From positions 1 to 64,000 of the forward strand of contig JAYZAS010000006.1 in the NCBI GenBank assembly GCA_036339585.1: 64,000 nt of DNA, in the 5' to 3' direction. This document shows positions 9,257 to 18,469 of this stretch, piece by piece. The notes beneath the pieces are model-generated. The model was not told the origin of the DNA. It saw only the letters and a list, made by a program, of their open reading frames with translations, and made no database searches. This stretch comes from Pseudomonadota bacterium (lineage in GTDB: Bacteria; Pseudomonadota; Alphaproteobacteria; UBA8366). The position numbers were made by a program, and so were the translations under genes. The first letter of the stretch is position 1. The number at the start of each line of letters is the position of its first letter.

Positions 9257-9385
9257 ACTGAATGAAAATCATTTGCAGAAGGCAATCGAGGATATGCATA
9301 TTCTGTTAGTGCTTTTCTATATTTATAATTGTGTTTAATCATCTAGTCACGATATTTAGAGAAAGATTGGTCCCGCGCTGCTTGC

Positions 9386-9589
9386 TTATTCTGCTTCGCG
9401 ATTTCTTTTTTTCTCCAATTCGGGCCATCTTTTTCTACTGTAAAGATAGGCCCTCATTGCAGTTTTTATGTCAGATTTTAGAGCTTCACAGTAATTTTTA
9501 CTGTCTGTTTTATCCATACCACTGCCAACATTTGGGAAAGTCACAAGAAATGCAACCATGCCAATAGTTAGACATTTTTTCGTGAACAT
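9386..9589 (-). CDS. Small secreted protein, unknown
   Basis: A 67-residue protein starting at ATG 9589 with AGGTG about eight bases upstream. Residues 1-24 form a signal peptide (FTKKCLTIGMVAFLVTF). The mature part of about 43 residues is charged and probably helical, ending in KKRNREAE, with a single Cys. No family is recognised. It stands alone between the sulfatase and the third amidase, both of which end toward it or nearby. It could be a real small periplasmic protein or a chance frame. Confidence 0.5.
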   Translation of the reverse strand: MFTKKCLTIGMVAFLVTFPNVGSGMDKTDSKNYCEALKSDIKTAMRAYLYSRKRWPELEKKRNREAE

Positions 9590-9701
9590 ATGGATCACCT
9601 TTATCTGTGAAAGTTCCGCCCCAGTCCTTTAGCAGCGGAACACTTCGGCTAAAAATTTATTACCCCTTATTTTAAGATCGGTAAAATAAATATCTCCGTG
9701 T

Positions 9702-11324
9702 CTACCAAGAAAATAATGAACCTGGGACGGCTTCAAATTCTAGGTCTTTCGGAATACGCTCAATCATCGCTTCAAGATGAGGCATAGCCTCTGTTAGGTT
9801 GGCTAGTTGCGGCTCGTCGAGTTGCATACCTTGAGACTCAATCCGTACTCGGTATTTCTCTAGCGCAGTTGGGTCAATCGTATCTAAACTAACGTCAGTA
9901 GTGATTGGATCGACATAACTCTCTGGATGTTTAAAAGCTGGACGTGTGTCGCGCCATTTCGTTGCACGCTCGTAGGCGTGACCTATGCGGAGAATAGTTG
10001 CTTCATCAAAGGGTTTTCCAACGATTTGCATTCCCAACGGTAGTCCCTCTGGCGCAAAGCCGTTGCACACACTTAACGCTGGTAGCTGTGCCGCATTGAA
10101 CGCACCGGTGAGCGGAGGTTTCGCAAAATTTGCCTCCGCACGCATCTGTGACTGTACAGGCGCGGGTCCATAAGTTGTAGCCGTAAGAAGCGCATCAAGT
10201 GTTTCCATCGCGCGTACAGTCTTATTTGCGAGGACCCGCTGAAACCTGAGCGCATTAGTATATTCAACTGCAGACACTAATGCTCCGGGCATAATACGAT
10301 AACGTGTCACTGCACTGTATAGTTCTGGCTTTGAGAGCAGGCTTTCGCGGTGAATGGCGAATGCCTCGCTCACAATAATAACACGCGTCACTGCTTGGTA
10401 GTCTGCTAGAGGTGGCAGGGTTACATCCACGACCGTTGCACCGAGCTCCTCTAGGGTCTGAGCAGCATCTTCCATTGCTGCCACTGTTGTATCATCGGCT
10501 GGTGTGTCCCTCTGATAGAAATGACGAACCATACCGATCCGCATACCCTTCAGATCCTCCTGTAACGCGCTTTTATAATTGGGAACCTCACGCTTCGCGG
10601 AACACGGATCAAGTGAGTCATGCCCCGCAATGATCTGCAGCATAATTGCTGAATCCTCTACCGTCCAAGTAAGAGGACCACAGGTATCCAGGGTCCAAGA
10701 TAATGGCAGGACGCCACGTTTACTTACCCGACCGTAAGTCGGCTTTAATCCGGCGACACCGCAGAACGCTGCTGGCAGACGAATAGAACCTGCCGTATCG
10801 CTGCCAAGAGCGCCCGGGACCATACCTGTTGCCACAGCGGCGCCCGAACCACTGCTGGATCCGCCAGGAAAACGGTCCAATAGCCAAGGGTTTGATGCAG
10901 GCGGCCAGGGTAAGTCGTATGCTGGACCGCCTGTGGCAAACTCATGTGTAGCAAGCTTGCCTAAAAGCACAGCCCCTGCGCCGTAGAGACGCTCGGCACA
11001 TGCCGAATCATGTACTGGAATACGGTTCTGATATAGAGCAGAGTTCCCCGTAGTAGCGATATGACGTGTGTCGTATATATCTTTAAGGGCAAAAGGTATG
11101 CCGTGCATAGGGCTGCGTGGACCGATGCGTCGGATCTCTTCCTCTGCGGCTCGAGCTTGGTCTAAAGCGAGATCGGCCGTTACCTCAAGGAAGGCATTTA
11201 CATCCGGATTATATTTTTCAATCACATTCAGACATGCTTCCGTCAACTCAACCGGTGATAGTGCACCAGATGCTATTTCACGGGCGCACTCAGCTATATT
11301 CCGGAAATGTAAAGGTTTTTTCAT
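9702..11324 (-). CDS. Amidase with a fused AtzG-like C-terminal tail
   Basis: A 540-residue amidase-signature enzyme. It has the Lys motif PFALKDIY, GGSSSGSGAAVATG, and GSDTAGSIRLPAA with the catalytic serine. The core ends near residue 465 (ATKWRDTRP), after which about 70 extra residues follow. Their end (LANLTEAMPHLEAMIERI, then LEFEAVPGSLFSW) looks like the small-subunit tail of the proteins at 243 and 1987. The ATG at 11324 is preceded by GGAGG with nine bases spacing; a TTG at 11396 is less likely. It appears to be a one-polypeptide version of the two-gene units at 243-3584. The substrate is unknown. Confidence 0.85.
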   Translation of the reverse strand: MKKPLHFRNIAECAREIASGALSPVELTEACLNVIEKYNPDVNAFLEVTADLALDQARAAEEEIRRIGPRSPMHGIPFALKDIYDTRHIATTGNSALYQNRIPVHDSACAERLYGAGAVLLGKLATHEFATGGPAYDLPWPPASNPWLLDRFPGGSSSGSGAAVATGMVPGALGSDTAGSIRLPAAFCGVAGLKPTYGRVSKRGVLPLSWTLDTCGPLTWTVEDSAIMLQIIAGHDSLDPCSAKREVPNYKSALQEDLKGMRIGMVRHFYQRDTPADDTTVAAMEDAAQTLEELGATVVDVTLPPLADYQAVTRVIIVSEAFAIHRESLLSKPELYSAVTRYRIMPGALVSAVEYTNALRFQRVLANKTVRAMETLDALLTATTYGPAPVQSQMRAEANFAKPPLTGAFNAAQLPALSVCNGFAPEGLPLGMQIVGKPFDEATILRIGHAYERATKWRDTRPAFKHPESYVDPITTDVSLDTIDPTALEKYRVRIESQGMQLDEPQLANLTEAMPHLEAMIERIPKDLEFEAVPGSLFSW

Positions 11325-11582
11325 TCGGGCAATCCTCCGACCTATGTAAACTGAAACACCAAGATAAACCTCTACCACGAGACTCAACTGCAGCAATATA
11401 CTTGAGAATTATATATTTTTTATTGTGCCTGCAGTGCTATTTTCACGAGTCAGGGAAATTTTAAGCAACGGCGCTGACAGAGCGTTGGGCGAGAAAAAGT
11501 GCTACACGCACCTAGGTTTTATTCAAAAAGCAGGAGGTCGGTGCTTCAAGAGGTCATTATTGGTAACGTCGCTTTTGATAAT

Positions 11583-12632
11583 TCAATTTGATGTTTTTGC
11601 TTTTAAAACCGCTCGGAGTAGTATCCCGACTTGGCCTGCTTTTACCTTCTTTTTTGTCCATTTCCAATCGCTGGTGTGAACTACCACTATGTCGAGACTA
11701 GGAGCCACAATAATGAATTGTCCTCCGTTGCCTCTCGCCGAAAATGCGTCATCACCGAGGTGGTTTTTAAAGTGGCGACGACCAGGACGCACTGTCCACC
11801 ACATTAAACCATAACCTACACTTTTACTGTTTCGTCGGCTTGTTATTGAGTGAGTTCTAGTACTCTCCCTAATCCAAGCCTCTGGTATGATTTGTTTTCC
11901 ACGCCACCGCCCTGAGCGGGCAAAAAGTAACCCAAACCTCGCCATATCGCGAGCAGTTACGCGAAATGGATAAGCCGGGTAGCGGGAAAGGTACTCTTTG
12001 TGAAAACGGCCATCTGAAATTTTAAAGTCCTGCATCCCAATAGGTGAAGCTATTTCATTGTAAAAGGCACTGAAGATATCGGTTTTGATTAGCTGATGGA
12101 AAATTGTTGCTAGCACATTAAAGTCCCAATTATTGTAAAACCAATATTCACCAGGTTTATAAGAACCTCTGTCGGGCCGCTGAATTATCTTTTTAAAGGA
12201 TGTGTATGCCGCCGGATGGTAAACACCAGACCTAGATCGAAGTAAATCGATGATGCGGGCAGATTTTTCTGTTGCAGAAAGCTTATCATCCTCGTCAATA
12301 CCCAGAGCTTCGAGGCTAGCATTTAAATCGATCTGGCCCGTTTCTGAAAAAACTCCGAACAATGAACTTAAAAAACTTTTACGCACCGAAAAAACATCGA
12401 GTTTTTCGTCTGTGTTGCCCCACGAAATAAGAAGCTTTCCGTTATAAACAACAATGAAAGCATTTGAATCCATACGTTCAAATATTCTTTTGGCCTGTTT
12501 CAACATGACACTTGAGAAACCAACAGATTCAGGTTCTTCAACCACATCCCATTTTTTGCCAGGGTAAATTTCACTCGCTGCCAAATCGCTTAATAACACC
12601 GTAAATAGAACAACAATGGCTAAACGTGACAT
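11583..12632 (-). CDS. Secreted beta-lactamase-related serine hydrolase
   Basis: A 349-residue protein with a short signal peptide (MSRLAIVVLFTVLLSDLAA). It has the serine motif SVRK at 82-85, the Tyr motif YNN near 166-168, and a C-terminal GNGGQFI in place of the usual HxG. The repeat of KSFLSSLFG and the following LL-SRSGV segment are typical of 6-aminohexanoate-dimer hydrolase (NylB)/esterase relatives of class C beta-lactamases. That similarity hints at amide or ester hydrolysis, but the substrate is not shown. It is transcribed in the same direction as the third amidase, 258 bases upstream of it. Confidence 0.82.
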   Translation of the reverse strand: MSRLAIVVLFTVLLSDLAASEIYPGKKWDVVEEPESVGFSSVMLKQAKRIFERMDSNAFIVVYNGKLLISWGNTDEKLDVFSVRKSFLSSLFGVFSETGQIDLNASLEALGIDEDDKLSATEKSARIIDLLRSRSGVYHPAAYTSFKKIIQRPDRGSYKPGEYWFYNNWDFNVLATIFHQLIKTDIFSAFYNEIASPIGMQDFKISDGRFHKEYLSRYPAYPFRVTARDMARFGLLFARSGRWRGKQIIPEAWIRESTRTHSITSRRNSKSVGYGLMWWTVRPGRRHFKNHLGDDAFSARGNGGQFIIVAPSLDIVVVHTSDWKWTKKKVKAGQVGILLRAVLKAKTSN

Positions 12633-12997
12633 GAATGGTCAACTTTCATTTAATGTTAGTCCCGCTTTATAAATTTTAGCTCGCCCTTCAGTTCTTCTGC
12701 TTTGATTGAGAAAATCAGAGCATTCGAAATCTTTAAGTACAGAGACCGAGTTTTTTGTTGGTGCTTTAATATCTGCTGCTGCTTTAATAATAGTAATTAG
12801 CTAATCTAACAATGTAGGTATTTACATAAGTATTGCTTTCCTTAGACAAAGCACTGCTATGCCTGAATGGTCAGCATATGCTTGTGAACAATTGATTGGT
12901 ACGCCAGCTGTGCCTGATGATTGAAAAAATAGGCAGTAAACCATAGACTTTTAAAACAAGAATGCACAAACATTGTAAAAATTAAATATTAGTAACA
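12633..12997. other. AT-rich divergent intergenic region
   Basis: These 365 bases separate the divergent serine hydrolase and M20 hydrolase genes and must hold both promoters. No palindrome, repeat or RNA structure stands out. The sequence directly before 12998 lacks a clear ribosome-binding site. Confidence 0.4.
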
Positions 12998-14248
12998 ATG
13001 CTCGATCTTAAACTCGCTACTAACACTTTTGATGCGTTGCATAAAAACTCGCTGAACCCACCCGGGGTAACTCGTGCGCCATATGGCAAGGGCGAGGATA
13101 TGGCACACTCGTTGATCCACGAGATAGCTAGCAATCTTAATCTTGATATTTCTGTTGACTTCGCAGGCAACCAATACATGACCCTACCGGGACGAGACCG
13201 CAATTTGCCTGCGGTTTTCATCGGCTCGCACATGGATACAGTACCCCATGGTGGTAATTATGATGGAGCGGCTGGTGTAATAATGGGATTGACTGTTCTA
13301 CAGCATTTTCGAAAGATTGCTTGGCAACCCCCTCAAGATATTACCGTAATGGCAATTAGGGCAGAAGAAGCATTATGGTTCTCAGCGCCATACATTGGCA
13401 GCCGAATGGCATTCGGACGCTTGCCAATCGAAGATTTTGATACCCTAGAGCGCTTTGATACGGGCTTAAGTCTCGGCAAACATATAGAAGAGGCAGGCTT
13501 TGATATGTCCCCACTAAGGTCTGGCAAGTCATGGCTAACTGCAGATCATATTCGTTGTTTTATTGAACCGCATATTGAACAAGGGCCTACTTTGGTCAAC
13601 GCTGAAGTGCCAGTTGGAATAGTAACCGGCATTCGCGGTAATCTTCGTTATCGAGATTGTAAAGTCCAGGGAGTATATGGCCACGCCGGCGCAGTTCCGC
13701 GAAAAAATAGAGGTGACGCTCTATTTGCCGCTGTCGACTTCGCAAATGCTCTCGAGAGATATTGGGATGATTACGACGCGTCGGGCATTGATTTTGTATG
13801 TACAATTGGCGAGTTTTCTACGGACCCGGAGCATCACGGCATGACCAAGATTCCGGGTGACGTAAGGTTCACAATGGACATTCGTAGTCTTGATTCAAAA
13901 ATACTGATTTCCACCGATAAGGCCCTTCAAAAAAAGGCTAAACAGATTGCATCGAGCCGAAATGTAAAAATTGAGCTTGGCCAATTTCGCGAAGCCAAGC
14001 CAGCAATAATGGATAAAAAGTTACGTGAAATTTTTTATCAATGCGCGGAAAAACTCGATATCGCTGTAATGCCAATTTCGAGTGGTGCGGGGCACGATTG
14101 TGCAACTTTTGCTAATGAGGGAATTCCCTGCGCAATGATTTTTATAAGAAACGAAAATGGCAGTCATAATCCAAATGAAAAGATGGAAATGTCAGATTTT
14201 GGTGAAGCAGCGCAACTGTTAACATCCTTTATTGAGTCACTCGATTAA
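12998..14248 (+). CDS. M20 hydrolase, N-carbamoyl-L-amino-acid hydrolase type
   Basis: A 416-residue Zn-dependent amidohydrolase of the allantoate amidohydrolase/N-carbamoyl-amino-acid hydrolase/beta-ureidopropionase group. The early motif GVTR is present, then the metal ligands in GSHMDTVPHGGNYDGAAGV (His78, Asp80, Asp89) and Glu123-Glu124 in RAEEALWF. IEPHIEQGP and SGAGHDCA complete the set. Such enzymes cleave carbamoyl groups in ureide, hydantoin or pyrimidine breakdown. It is convergent with the ABC importer genes, which could bring in its substrate. The start is an ATG with a weak ribosome-binding site. Confidence 0.85.
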   Translation: MLDLKLATNTFDALHKNSLNPPGVTRAPYGKGEDMAHSLIHEIASNLNLDISVDFAGNQYMTLPGRDRNLPAVFIGSHMDTVPHGGNYDGAAGVIMGLTVLQHFRKIAWQPPQDITVMAIRAEEALWFSAPYIGSRMAFGRLPIEDFDTLERFDTGLSLGKHIEEAGFDMSPLRSGKSWLTADHIRCFIEPHIEQGPTLVNAEVPVGIVTGIRGNLRYRDCKVQGVYGHAGAVPRKNRGDALFAAVDFANALERYWDDYDASGIDFVCTIGEFSTDPEHHGMTKIPGDVRFTMDIRSLDSKILISTDKALQKKAKQIASSRNVKIELGQFREAKPAIMDKKLREIFYQCAEKLDIAVMPISSGAGHDCATFANEGIPCAMIFIRNENGSHNPNEKMEMSDFGEAAQLLTSFIESLD

Positions 14249-14429
14249 TGACGTGCTGTAGGCGAATTTATTCGGGTTCTCATTAGAAATAGATCAATCA
14301 AACCTTGGACTTGCAAAGCCAGGTCCGCAAGGTTCAGCTCGATTTACAATTTATAGAAAATGTTCTTGAAAATATGGACAGTTCTGCCACGCAAATAAAG
14401 GGGCGCAGGACGACAACTTAATAGCAGAA

Positions 14430-15425
14430 TTATTCCCAGACACCTATTCTTAGGCAACGTGAATAACGTTCAACGCCTAACTTCACATTTTCTGGCATTG
14501 TATTTTTACATGTTTCGTTGGCGAATTCACATCGTTCGGAAAACGAACAATTACTCGGCGCATTTGACAGATTTGGGGGTGAGCCTGGGATGGCATGTAA
14601 ACGCTTACCAGAACTATTAGCGTGGATTGTCGATGACAAAAGACCTTTCGTGTAGGGGTGTTTAGCATCGTTAATGACATCAGAAAGATTTCCGGTTTCG
14701 ACGATCTGGCCGCCGTACATTACCGCAATGCGATCACCGATTTCGATTGAGACCCCGATATCATGAGTAACAAAAATAATACTGAGACCAAGTTCTTTTT
14801 GAATATCTTTCAAAAGTAAAAGTATCTGAATTTGCACTGTTGCATCAAGCGCTGTAGTCGGCTCATCCGCGAGCAGAATCATAGGATCACAGGACAATGC
14901 TAATGCGATCATCGCACGTTGCCGCATGCCTCCTGACATTTCGAATGGGTAATTTTTAATCCGATCTTTTGGGGATGGGATCCTGACGAGATCCAGTAAC
15001 TCCAGAGCCTTTTTATTTGCTTCGTCCTTGCTACATCCAGTGTGATGCCTTATCCCTTCGGTGATTTGCTGACCGACAGTAAAAACAGGATCAAAGGATG
15101 TAGCAGGCTCCTGAAAGATCATAGCAATTTGTCCACCCCTTAGCCTATTTAATCGTTTAGCGGGCATGGTTAGAATTTCTTCATCATTTATTTTAATACT
15201 ACCTGCAATGCTAGTAATGTTTTCCGGTAATAGACGCTGAATAGCGCTAAGCGTTACACTTTTTCCAGATCCTGACTCACCCAGCAAGGTAAGAACTTCT
15301 CCACGCTTTAAGTCGAATGAAACATTGTTAACTGCGTGCACAGAATAATCCGGTGTGACAAATTTAACGCTGAGGTCCTTTACTGTGAGGACTTTTGGGT
15401 CGCTAATGATTGAGTTTTTATTCAA
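14430..15425 (-). CDS. Peptide/opine ABC transporter ATPase (DppD type)
   Basis: A 331-residue ATP-binding protein. Walker A is GESGSGKSV, the Q-loop is IFQEPATSFDP, the signature is EMSGGMRQRAM, and Walker B ends in LLADEPTTALD. The C-terminal Cys-rich extension (CSFSERCEF, then C at the MPENV and RYSRC segments) is typical of OppD/DppD/OppF proteins. The start is TTG with AAGG nine bases upstream. It is the last gene of the importer operon, and downstream it converges on the M20 hydrolase. It energises import together with the ATPase encoded just before it. Confidence 0.9.
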   Translation of the reverse strand: MNKNSIISDPKVLTVKDLSVKFVTPDYSVHAVNNVSFDLKRGEVLTLLGESGSGKSVTLSAIQRLLPENITSIAGSIKINDEEILTMPAKRLNRLRGGQIAMIFQEPATSFDPVFTVGQQITEGIRHHTGCSKDEANKKALELLDLVRIPSPKDRIKNYPFEMSGGMRQRAMIALALSCDPMILLADEPTTALDATVQIQILLLLKDIQKELGLSIIFVTHDIGVSIEIGDRIAVMYGGQIVETGNLSDVINDAKHPYTKGLLSSTIHANSSGKRLHAIPGSPPNLSNAPSNCSFSERCEFANETCKNTMPENVKLGVERYSRCLRIGVWE

Positions 15426-15472
15426 CTGTTAATACCTTTTGAACAATCAGCATTAGAGCTTCCTGTTGTGTT

Positions 15473-16453
15473 TTAAGCTAAATGACATGCCGATAAATGA
15501 TTGCCCACATTTGTAGATTGGAGATTAGGATTTACGGTGCGACACATATCTGTCACCTTCGGACATCGGGTATGAAACTTACAACCTGAAGGCGGATTTA
15601 TTGGATTGGGTGGATCGCCGGTAATGGGGACAGTGTCCAGCTTCCGAGATGGATCCATGGATGGCTGTGAAGCAAGTAAGGCCTCGGTGTAGGGATGTTT
15701 TGGAGAGTGGTACACTTCCTCTACTGTGCCGTACTCGACAACCTCGCCTAAATACATAACCATCACTTTGTCGGAAATATATTTAACTACGTTCAAGTCG
15801 TGGCTGATGAAGATATATGTCAATTTCAGATCTGATTTCAGGTCTGTCAATAAGTTTAAAACTTGCGCCTCTACCGATTTGTCTAAAGCAGATACCGCTT
15901 CATCTAAAATTATGACTTCTGGCCCCATTGCTAACGCTCGGGCTATATTGACTCGTTGTCTTTGTCCTCCTGACAATTCATGGGGATACCGATGTAGATA
16001 AATATTCGGGTCTAAACCAACTTGATCCATAACATGCTTGCTTTCGAGCATGGCTTCTGAGGGCTTTTTTCCATTAGATATGGGACCAAACGCGATGCTT
16101 TCTTCTATCGGCATACGGGGATTTAATGTTGCATAACTGTCTTGAAACACCATTTGCATTCGATGCCGCAGATCCCGGGTGGAGATACCTCCACGCTTTT
16201 CAACGGCTAAACCATCAATGATTATTTCTCCCGCATCTGGTTTTATTAGCTGAATCAGAAGGCGCGCGACGGTCGATTTTCCGCAACCAGATTCTCCTAC
16301 GACACCAAGTGTTTCTCCTTTAAAGACATCAAAAGAGACGTTTTCAACTGCTTTAACAGCGGGGGAGGATTTCAAAAAAGGTATTTTGGTGCCGGTTTGG
16401 AAATACTTTTTAAGATTCCTAACTTTTACAAAACTTTTATCAATCTTTGCCAT
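15473..16453 (-). CDS. Peptide/opine ABC transporter ATPase (DppF type)
   Basis: A 326-residue ATPase. Walker A is GESGCGKST, the Q-loop segment is VFQDSYATLNPR, the signature is LSGGQRQRVNIARAL, and Walker B is VIILDEAVSALD. The N-terminal LKKYFQTG and the C-terminal CKFHTRCP mark the OppF/DppF branch. It starts at ATG 16453. It lies 91 bases after the DppC-type permease and 47 bases before the DppD-type ATPase. Family-5 importers of this layout carry peptides, opines, nickel or other small organic ligands. Confidence 0.9.
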   Translation of the reverse strand: MAKIDKSFVKVRNLKKYFQTGTKIPFLKSSPAVKAVENVSFDVFKGETLGVVGESGCGKSTVARLLIQLIKPDAGEIIIDGLAVEKRGGISTRDLRHRMQMVFQDSYATLNPRMPIEESIAFGPISNGKKPSEAMLESKHVMDQVGLDPNIYLHRYPHELSGGQRQRVNIARALAMGPEVIILDEAVSALDKSVEAQVLNLLTDLKSDLKLTYIFISHDLNVVKYISDKVMVMYLGEVVEYGTVEEVYHSPKHPYTEALLASQPSMDPSRKLDTVPITGDPPNPINPPSGCKFHTRCPKVTDMCRTVNPNLQSTNVGNHLSACHLA

Positions 16454-16544
16454 GCTTTTTTCCGCTATCCAGAAAATAATTTGAAAGATTTCTTGAACCT
16501 GTCCGATACTGGAAAAAAGCCCAAATCCACATTACAGGACATAT

Positions 16545-17405
16545 TCACATCTTCACATCCATTGCACTTCTCAGCCCGTCACTCATTAGATTAAAGCAGA
16601 GAGACGTAGTAAATATCATGACGCCTGGAAGCGCACAGACCCATGGGTTCACATATATCGATTGTCTTAGTGTGCTCAACATGAGACCCCAATCCGCCTC
16701 CGGAGGACTTACACCCAAGCCCAAAAAACTTAATCCAGACGCTATAATAATGCTCACACTGACTAAACTTGTGCAGTAAATAAATATGGGGCCAAGCGCA
16801 TTTACTATGATGTGGGATAGTATAATACGACTGGTGCTAGCCCCAGTTGCCCGCGCTGCATCAATAAAATCAAAGCTCTTAATTTGAACCGTAATGCTTT
16901 CAGAGACACGGGTGATGGGGGGTATAAAAACAAGTGTAAGGGATAGAAGTCCATTTTCTATTCCAGCACCAATAGCTCCTGAAATTGCAATCGCCAGCAT
17001 TATCGACGGAAATGCATAGAATATATCCATTGTCCGCATTATCAGCATATTAGTTCTTCCACCAACATAGCCCGCGATAATTCCACAGCTTGCACCAATC
17101 AGTAATGCAAGAAATACTGGGAGTAAGCCCATAATTAGCGATATTCTCCCACCGTATATCAACCGCGAGAGCATATCGCGGCCAAGCTCATCGGCACCAA
17201 GAGGGTAGCCGGGTGAACCTATCGGTGCGAGCCTATTCAGCATATTTGTATCATAAGGGTTTGCCGGCGCAATCAGCGGAGCAAACATTGATAGAAGAAC
17301 AATTCCTATGATAATCCCAGCGCAGGATAAGGTGACCGGATCCCTCCTGAGACGGGACCGCACCGACTGCCAATAGGTACGTGGCTTATTAGTATTTGCA
17401 CTCAT
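16545..17405 (-). CDS. ABC transporter permease (DppC type)
   Basis: A 286-residue inner-membrane protein with six predicted membrane segments. The N-terminal OppC-like leader (SRLRRDPVTLSCAGIIIGIV) is followed by PLGADELGRDMLSRLIYGGR, a hallmark of DppC/OppC. The EAA-type coupling loop reads DFIDAARATGASTSRIILSHI. The gene starts at ATG 17405 and lies 43 bases after the DppB-type gene. Confidence 0.9.
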   Translation of the reverse strand: MSANTNKPRTYWQSVRSRLRRDPVTLSCAGIIIGIVLLSMFAPLIAPANPYDTNMLNRLAPIGSPGYPLGADELGRDMLSRLIYGGRISLIMGLLPVFLALLIGASCGIIAGYVGGRTNMLIMRTMDIFYAFPSIMLAIAISGAIGAGIENGLLSLTLVFIPPITRVSESITVQIKSFDFIDAARATGASTSRIILSHIIVNALGPIFIYCTSLVSVSIIIASGLSFLGLGVSPPEADWGLMLSTLRQSIYVNPWVCALPGVMIFTTSLCFNLMSDGLRSAMDVKM

Positions 17406-17448
17406 TACTTTTGCTTCATTATTCTAATTACCAAAACAAGAGCCTGCT

Positions 17449-18399
17449 TTACGTTCTGATTATCCGCTTATCTACAAAGGTCTGGCTAATATCAACAATA
17501 AGGTTCAGAATGACAAAAAACATCGCCAAAACTAAGATTGTTCCCTGTAAAACAGGCAAATCTCGGCGAAAAATAGCCTCGTTTAATAAAAAGCCGGTAC
17601 CCGGCCACGAAAAAATTGTCTCGATTAAAATTGACCCGCCCATAAGGCTACCGATTTCCAGTCCCACTACTCCAAGAATTGACGGTAAGGCATTCTTCAT
17701 GACGTGGTAAGCTATTCTACTTTCGGATAGACCTTTTGAGCGGAGAGCTCTTACGAACTCTTGGTTGAGAATTTCAGCAACAGCTGCTCGCATGCTTCGC
17801 GCAATGATACCCATGGAGATGATGGACCCGCCTATAACTGGAAGTATCAAATGCTTTGCATGAGCCCAATCTAAGGTCCAATCCTCGGAGCCGCCAGGCC
17901 CCATCCCCAGAGACGGGAGAATATTTAGTTCCACCGAAAAAACTATAACCAGAACAATTGCAAGCCAATAGTGAGGGACACTAACTCCAGTGATCGCAAA
18001 ACCAGAGACTATTTTGTCTGCCCTTTGTCCGTGGTAATACCCTGCTAAAGTTCCCAGAAACACAGCAAAAGGAAACCCGGTTAAGGCAGAGCAAATTGCT
18101 AAAATTAATGTATTTACTATAGCCCTGCTAATTTCGTCAGCAACAGGTTGCCCTGTCCCGATAGAGGTTCCAAAATCTCCGGTTATTGCACGGCCTAACC
18201 ATGTGATATATTGCACAGGCAAGGGTTTGTCGAAACCATAAATCTCTTTTATCTCTTGAACATCTGCCGCTGTTGCATCGTCAGGCAACACCGCATCCAG
18301 TGGGTCTCCACCTAGGTAAACGAGAGAAAACACAAATACGGTTACGCCAATAGCAATTGGCAAAGCGTAGAGTAATCGTTTTATGAAATAAACAAACAT
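17449..18399 (-). CDS. ABC transporter permease (DppB type)
   Basis: A 316-residue permease. ATG 18399 (MFVYFIKRLLYALPIAI) is the natural start; a TTG nine codons earlier falls in the intercistronic hairpin. Conserved DppB features include FGTSIGTGQPVADEI and the coupling loop FVRALRSKGLSESRIAYHVMKNA. Six membrane segments are expected. The gene follows the binding-protein gene after an attenuator-like stem-loop, which should lower permease output relative to the binding protein. Confidence 0.9.
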   Translation of the reverse strand: MFVYFIKRLLYALPIAIGVTVFVFSLVYLGGDPLDAVLPDDATAADVQEIKEIYGFDKPLPVQYITWLGRAITGDFGTSIGTGQPVADEISRAIVNTLILAICSALTGFPFAVFLGTLAGYYHGQRADKIVSGFAITGVSVPHYWLAIVLVIVFSVELNILPSLGMGPGGSEDWTLDWAHAKHLILPVIGGSIISMGIIARSMRAAVAEILNQEFVRALRSKGLSESRIAYHVMKNALPSILGVVGLEIGSLMGGSILIETIFSWPGTGFLLNEAIFRRDLPVLQGTILVLAMFFVILNLIVDISQTFVDKRIIRT

Positions 18400-18410
18400 A
18401 TTAAAATGAA

Positions 18411-18446
18411 GACCCGAAAGCCACAAGCCATTATGACTTTCGGGTC
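18411..18446 (-). terminator. Intercistronic stem-loop after the binding protein
   Basis: GACCCGAAAG (18411-18420) and CTTTCGGGTC (18437-18446) are perfect 10-bp inverted arms around 16 bases. On the transcript the stem is followed by TTCATTTTAAT and then the DppB-type start. It fits a partial terminator or 3'-end stabiliser, as is common after solute-binding-protein genes. Confidence 0.65.
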
Positions 18447-18469
18447 ATACATCCTTGTCTCGAAGATTG

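Noticed and set aside
9331-9567. Plus-strand 78-codon frame
   Set aside because: It is rich in Phe/Cys/Leu without a ribosome-binding site and lies opposite the small secreted gene at 9386-9589.
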